Shown here: positions 5,449 through 6,766 of the stretch, piece by piece | How the letters are laid out: every line of letters starts with the position of its first letter | Numbering within the stretch: position 1 is the first letter of the stretch | NCBI GenBank assembly: GCA_003500765.1 | Contig: DNQL01000184.1 | Location: forward strand, 1-6,766 | Reading direction: 5' to 3' | Length of the DNA stretch: 6,766 nucleotides | From: Elusimicrobiota bacterium | Lineage (GTDB): Bacteria; Elusimicrobiota; Elusimicrobia; Elusimicrobiales; UBA9959 | The notes under the pieces: model-generated | What the model was told of the DNA's origin: nothing | Databases searched by the model: none | The model's input: the letters and a program-made list of their open reading frames with translations, nothing else | Position numbers and translations under genes: made by a program

Positions 5449-6766
5449 CTCGGCGCCCTCCGTCCTCTCCGCGCAGTTCCCCCTCCGCTTTACGGACCTC
5501 CGCCAGTTGTTCTCCCAGGGAGCCGGTCAGTTCCAGCAGGGCCTTCACGTGCCGCCGCACGAGGACGCCGGAAACGCCGAGCAGACCTTCGAGCCGCAGG
5601 GAATCCAGCTCCCCGGCGGCGGAACCCAGCGCCGCGGATATCTTCTCAAGCAGGACGCGCGAGCGCGACAGCGCGTCCGACGCCATCCTGGTGGAAGCGA
5701 TGCCGGCCGCGGCTTCCTTAAGAGCCTCGCACGAGCCCGCCTCGATCCTTTCGGCGGACTTCGATATCTCCGCTCTGACCCCGGCGAGCCCGGACCGGGT
5801 CTCGCCTTCAAGCCGGGCCAGCCCGGCTTCGAGCGAGGAAGCGGAGGCCTCGGAGGAGGAAGCGAGGGCGCGCAGGGCGGACTGCTGTTCTTCCGTCTTC
5901 AGGATGAGAGAGTCCATCTTCTCCGAGAGCGACTTGTACAGCGCGTCCTCCCTCTCCCGTATCAAAGACAGCGCACCGTCGGAATATTCCCTGTTGAGGC
6001 GGCTCTCCTCGCGCAAGGCGGCGGCGAAGGCCGAGCCGGACGCCTCCGCTGCCTGTTCGGCGGCCAGCTTGGATACGGCCGCGCCGGAAAAGGAATTGCG
6101 TTCCAGTTCTTCGCGCAGCCCGGAACGGAGATCCTCCAGCAGGCGGGCCGTTCTTTCCTCGGCGGCCTTAGCCCCCCTCTCTCCCCGGGAGAGGGCCGTG
6201 TCCAGGCCGCTTTCCACCGCCCTTATACGTCCTTCCAGCGCGGTGAACGCCCTCTCTATCTTTTCGGCTATCATCCCGGAAACCGCGGACGCCAGCGCGT
6301 CCATATCGGGCGGCGCGGGAGGCGGCGGGGCCGGCGGCACGGGGGCGGGGGCGGCCGCTTTCTCGTATATCTCCATCAGCCTTTTCTCCAGCTCCTCCGC
6401 CCTGGCCCAGGACTTCTGCAGCTGCTCGTGCATCTGCCGGTCCATCTCGGAGAACTTCTGCTGCTCGCGCACCACCTTGAGCAGGTCCTCTATCTCGCGC
6501 CGGCCGCTTATCCTGGCCTCTTCCGCGGCCTTCATCTGAGAGGCCGAAAAGGCGCTGCGCTCCTGGTACGAGGCCAGCCGGCCCTCCAGCTCCTCTATCT
6601 TTTTAAGCAGGAGCGAGCCCACCGGAGGGGCTTCCCGGGGCGGCGCAGGCGGCGGAGCTTCCGACAGTTTCCTGTCCAGTTTTTCCAGCACGGCCTTCTC
6701 GAAGTCTCCTATAAGTTTCTTCACCGCGCCCAACGACTCCGCGGGCGGGGCCGCGGGAGGCGGCGC
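5435..6766 (-). CDS. Long proline-rich coiled-coil protein, 5' end outside the window
   Basis: The 443 visible residues have no recognised domain. A TTG at 6733-6731 could be read as a start. However, the frame stays open to the window edge (APPPAAPPAES precedes it), GGAG lies only 3 nt before the TTG, and the upstream residues are the same kind of Pro-rich linker seen later. The gene therefore most likely starts outside the window. Counted from the first visible residue, Pro/Ala-rich linkers lie at 1-9, 37-48 and 138-153. They alternate with coiled coils at about 14-36, 50-137 and 155-430. No TM helix or signal peptide is visible. It directly precedes and overlaps the MotB-like gene, the place usually held by motA or zorA. 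The visible part may therefore be the intracellular tail of a channel subunit whose membrane domain is out of view. A free-standing cytoplasmic scaffold is equally possible. Confidence 0.85.
   Translation of the reverse strand, partial: APPPAAPPAESLGAVKKLIGDFEKAVLEKLDRKLSEAPPPAPPREAPPVGSLLLKKIEELEGRLASYQERSAFSASQMKAAEEARISGRREIEDLLKVVREQQKFSEMDRQMHEQLQKSWARAEELEKRLMEIYEKAAAPAPVPPAPPPPAPPDMDALASAVSGMIAEKIERAFTALEGRIRAVESGLDTALSRGERGAKAAEERTARLLEDLRSGLREELERNSFSGAAVSKLAAEQAAEASGSAFAAALREESRLNREYSDGALSLIREREDALYKSLSEKMDSLILKTEEQQSALRALASSSEASASSLEAGLARLEGETRSGLAGVRAEISKSAERIEAGSCEALKEAAAGIASTRMASDALSRSRVLLEKISAALGSAAGELDSLRLEGLLGVSGVLVRRHVKALLELTGSLGEQLAEVRKAEGELRGEDGGRRDGCL
5456..5461 (-). promoter_or_regulatory. 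Shine-Dalgarno site of the MotB-like gene, inside the upstream coding region
   Basis: The - strand reads GGAGGG, 7 nt before the ATG at 5448-5446. It lies inside the last codons of the upstream coiled-coil gene and supports the start that gives a 14-bp overlap. Confidence 0.75.

Noticed and set aside
5653..5678. An 8-bp inverted repeat (GGACGCGC...GCGCGTCC) with a 10-nt loop
   Set aside because: It is inside the coiled-coil coding region with no T-tract, and is expected by chance in such GC-rich sequence.
6175..6195. A 7-bp hairpin CCCTCTC/GAGAGGG
   Set aside because: It is internal to a coding region and not followed by a T-run on either strand; not a terminator.
5430..6539. A 369-codon + strand frame rich in Ser and Arg
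   Set aside because: It mirrors the Ala/Glu/Leu-rich coiled-coil gene on the - strand; the Ser/Arg bias is what the complement of that composition gives. It has no motif and no ribosome site.
1..6766. tRNA or rRNA genes, CRISPR arrays, insertion sequences, attachment sites
   Set aside because: Coding sequence covers nearly everything. The only gaps (2480-2533, 3782-3840, 4747-4755) are too short and show none of these. No direct repeats with regular spacing were seen.

Overview
The window comes from a GC-rich bacterial chromosome. Genes are packed tightly, with 4-bp and 14-bp overlaps and only two intergenic gaps of about 55-60 bp. A MotB-type peptidoglycan-binding protein, a NagZ-family glycosidase and a type I signal peptidase indicate a peptidoglycan-bearing bacterium, probably with a Gram-negative-type envelope. 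Isoleucine is often encoded by AUA, which is unusual for a GC-rich genome. I cannot fix the phylum. An uncultured lineage such as Elusimicrobiota is possible, but that is a guess.

Layout: (1) Bases 1-2479, + strand, hold a translationally coupled run: the 3' end of a charged protein that resembles the tail of some VWA-domain proteins, then a secreted two-domain GH3 beta-N-acetylhexosaminidase (nagZ-like), then a compact signal peptidase I (lepB). The two junctions within the run are both ATGA overlaps. (2) Bases 2485-2512 hold a strong bidirectional terminator between convergent units. (3) Bases 2534-3781, - strand, encode a complete concentrative nucleoside transporter (nupC/CNT family) with its own Shine-Dalgarno site and a consensus -10 box. 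(4) Bases 3841-6766, - strand, hold a three-gene cluster. In transcription order these are a long proline-rich coiled-coil protein (5' end outside the window), a MotB-like protein (one TM helix with a protonatable Asp, plus an OmpA-like peptidoglycan-binding domain), and a second proline-rich coiled-coil protein of 301 aa.

The + strand unit looks like envelope housekeeping: peptidoglycan fragment cleavage and signal-peptide removal. The transporter would bring in nucleosides across the inner membrane.

The - strand cluster is the most interesting part. A MotB-like stator subunit sits between two apparently cytoplasmic coiled-coil proteins, with no MotA and no flagellar gene in view. The order (long coiled-coil gene, then overlapping MotB-like gene) resembles zorA-zorB of Zorya defence, where ZorA carries a channel domain plus a long intracellular tail. 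Whether the truncated gene has such a channel domain cannot be seen here. The cluster could be an ion-driven motor with a non-flagellar role, but that is inference.
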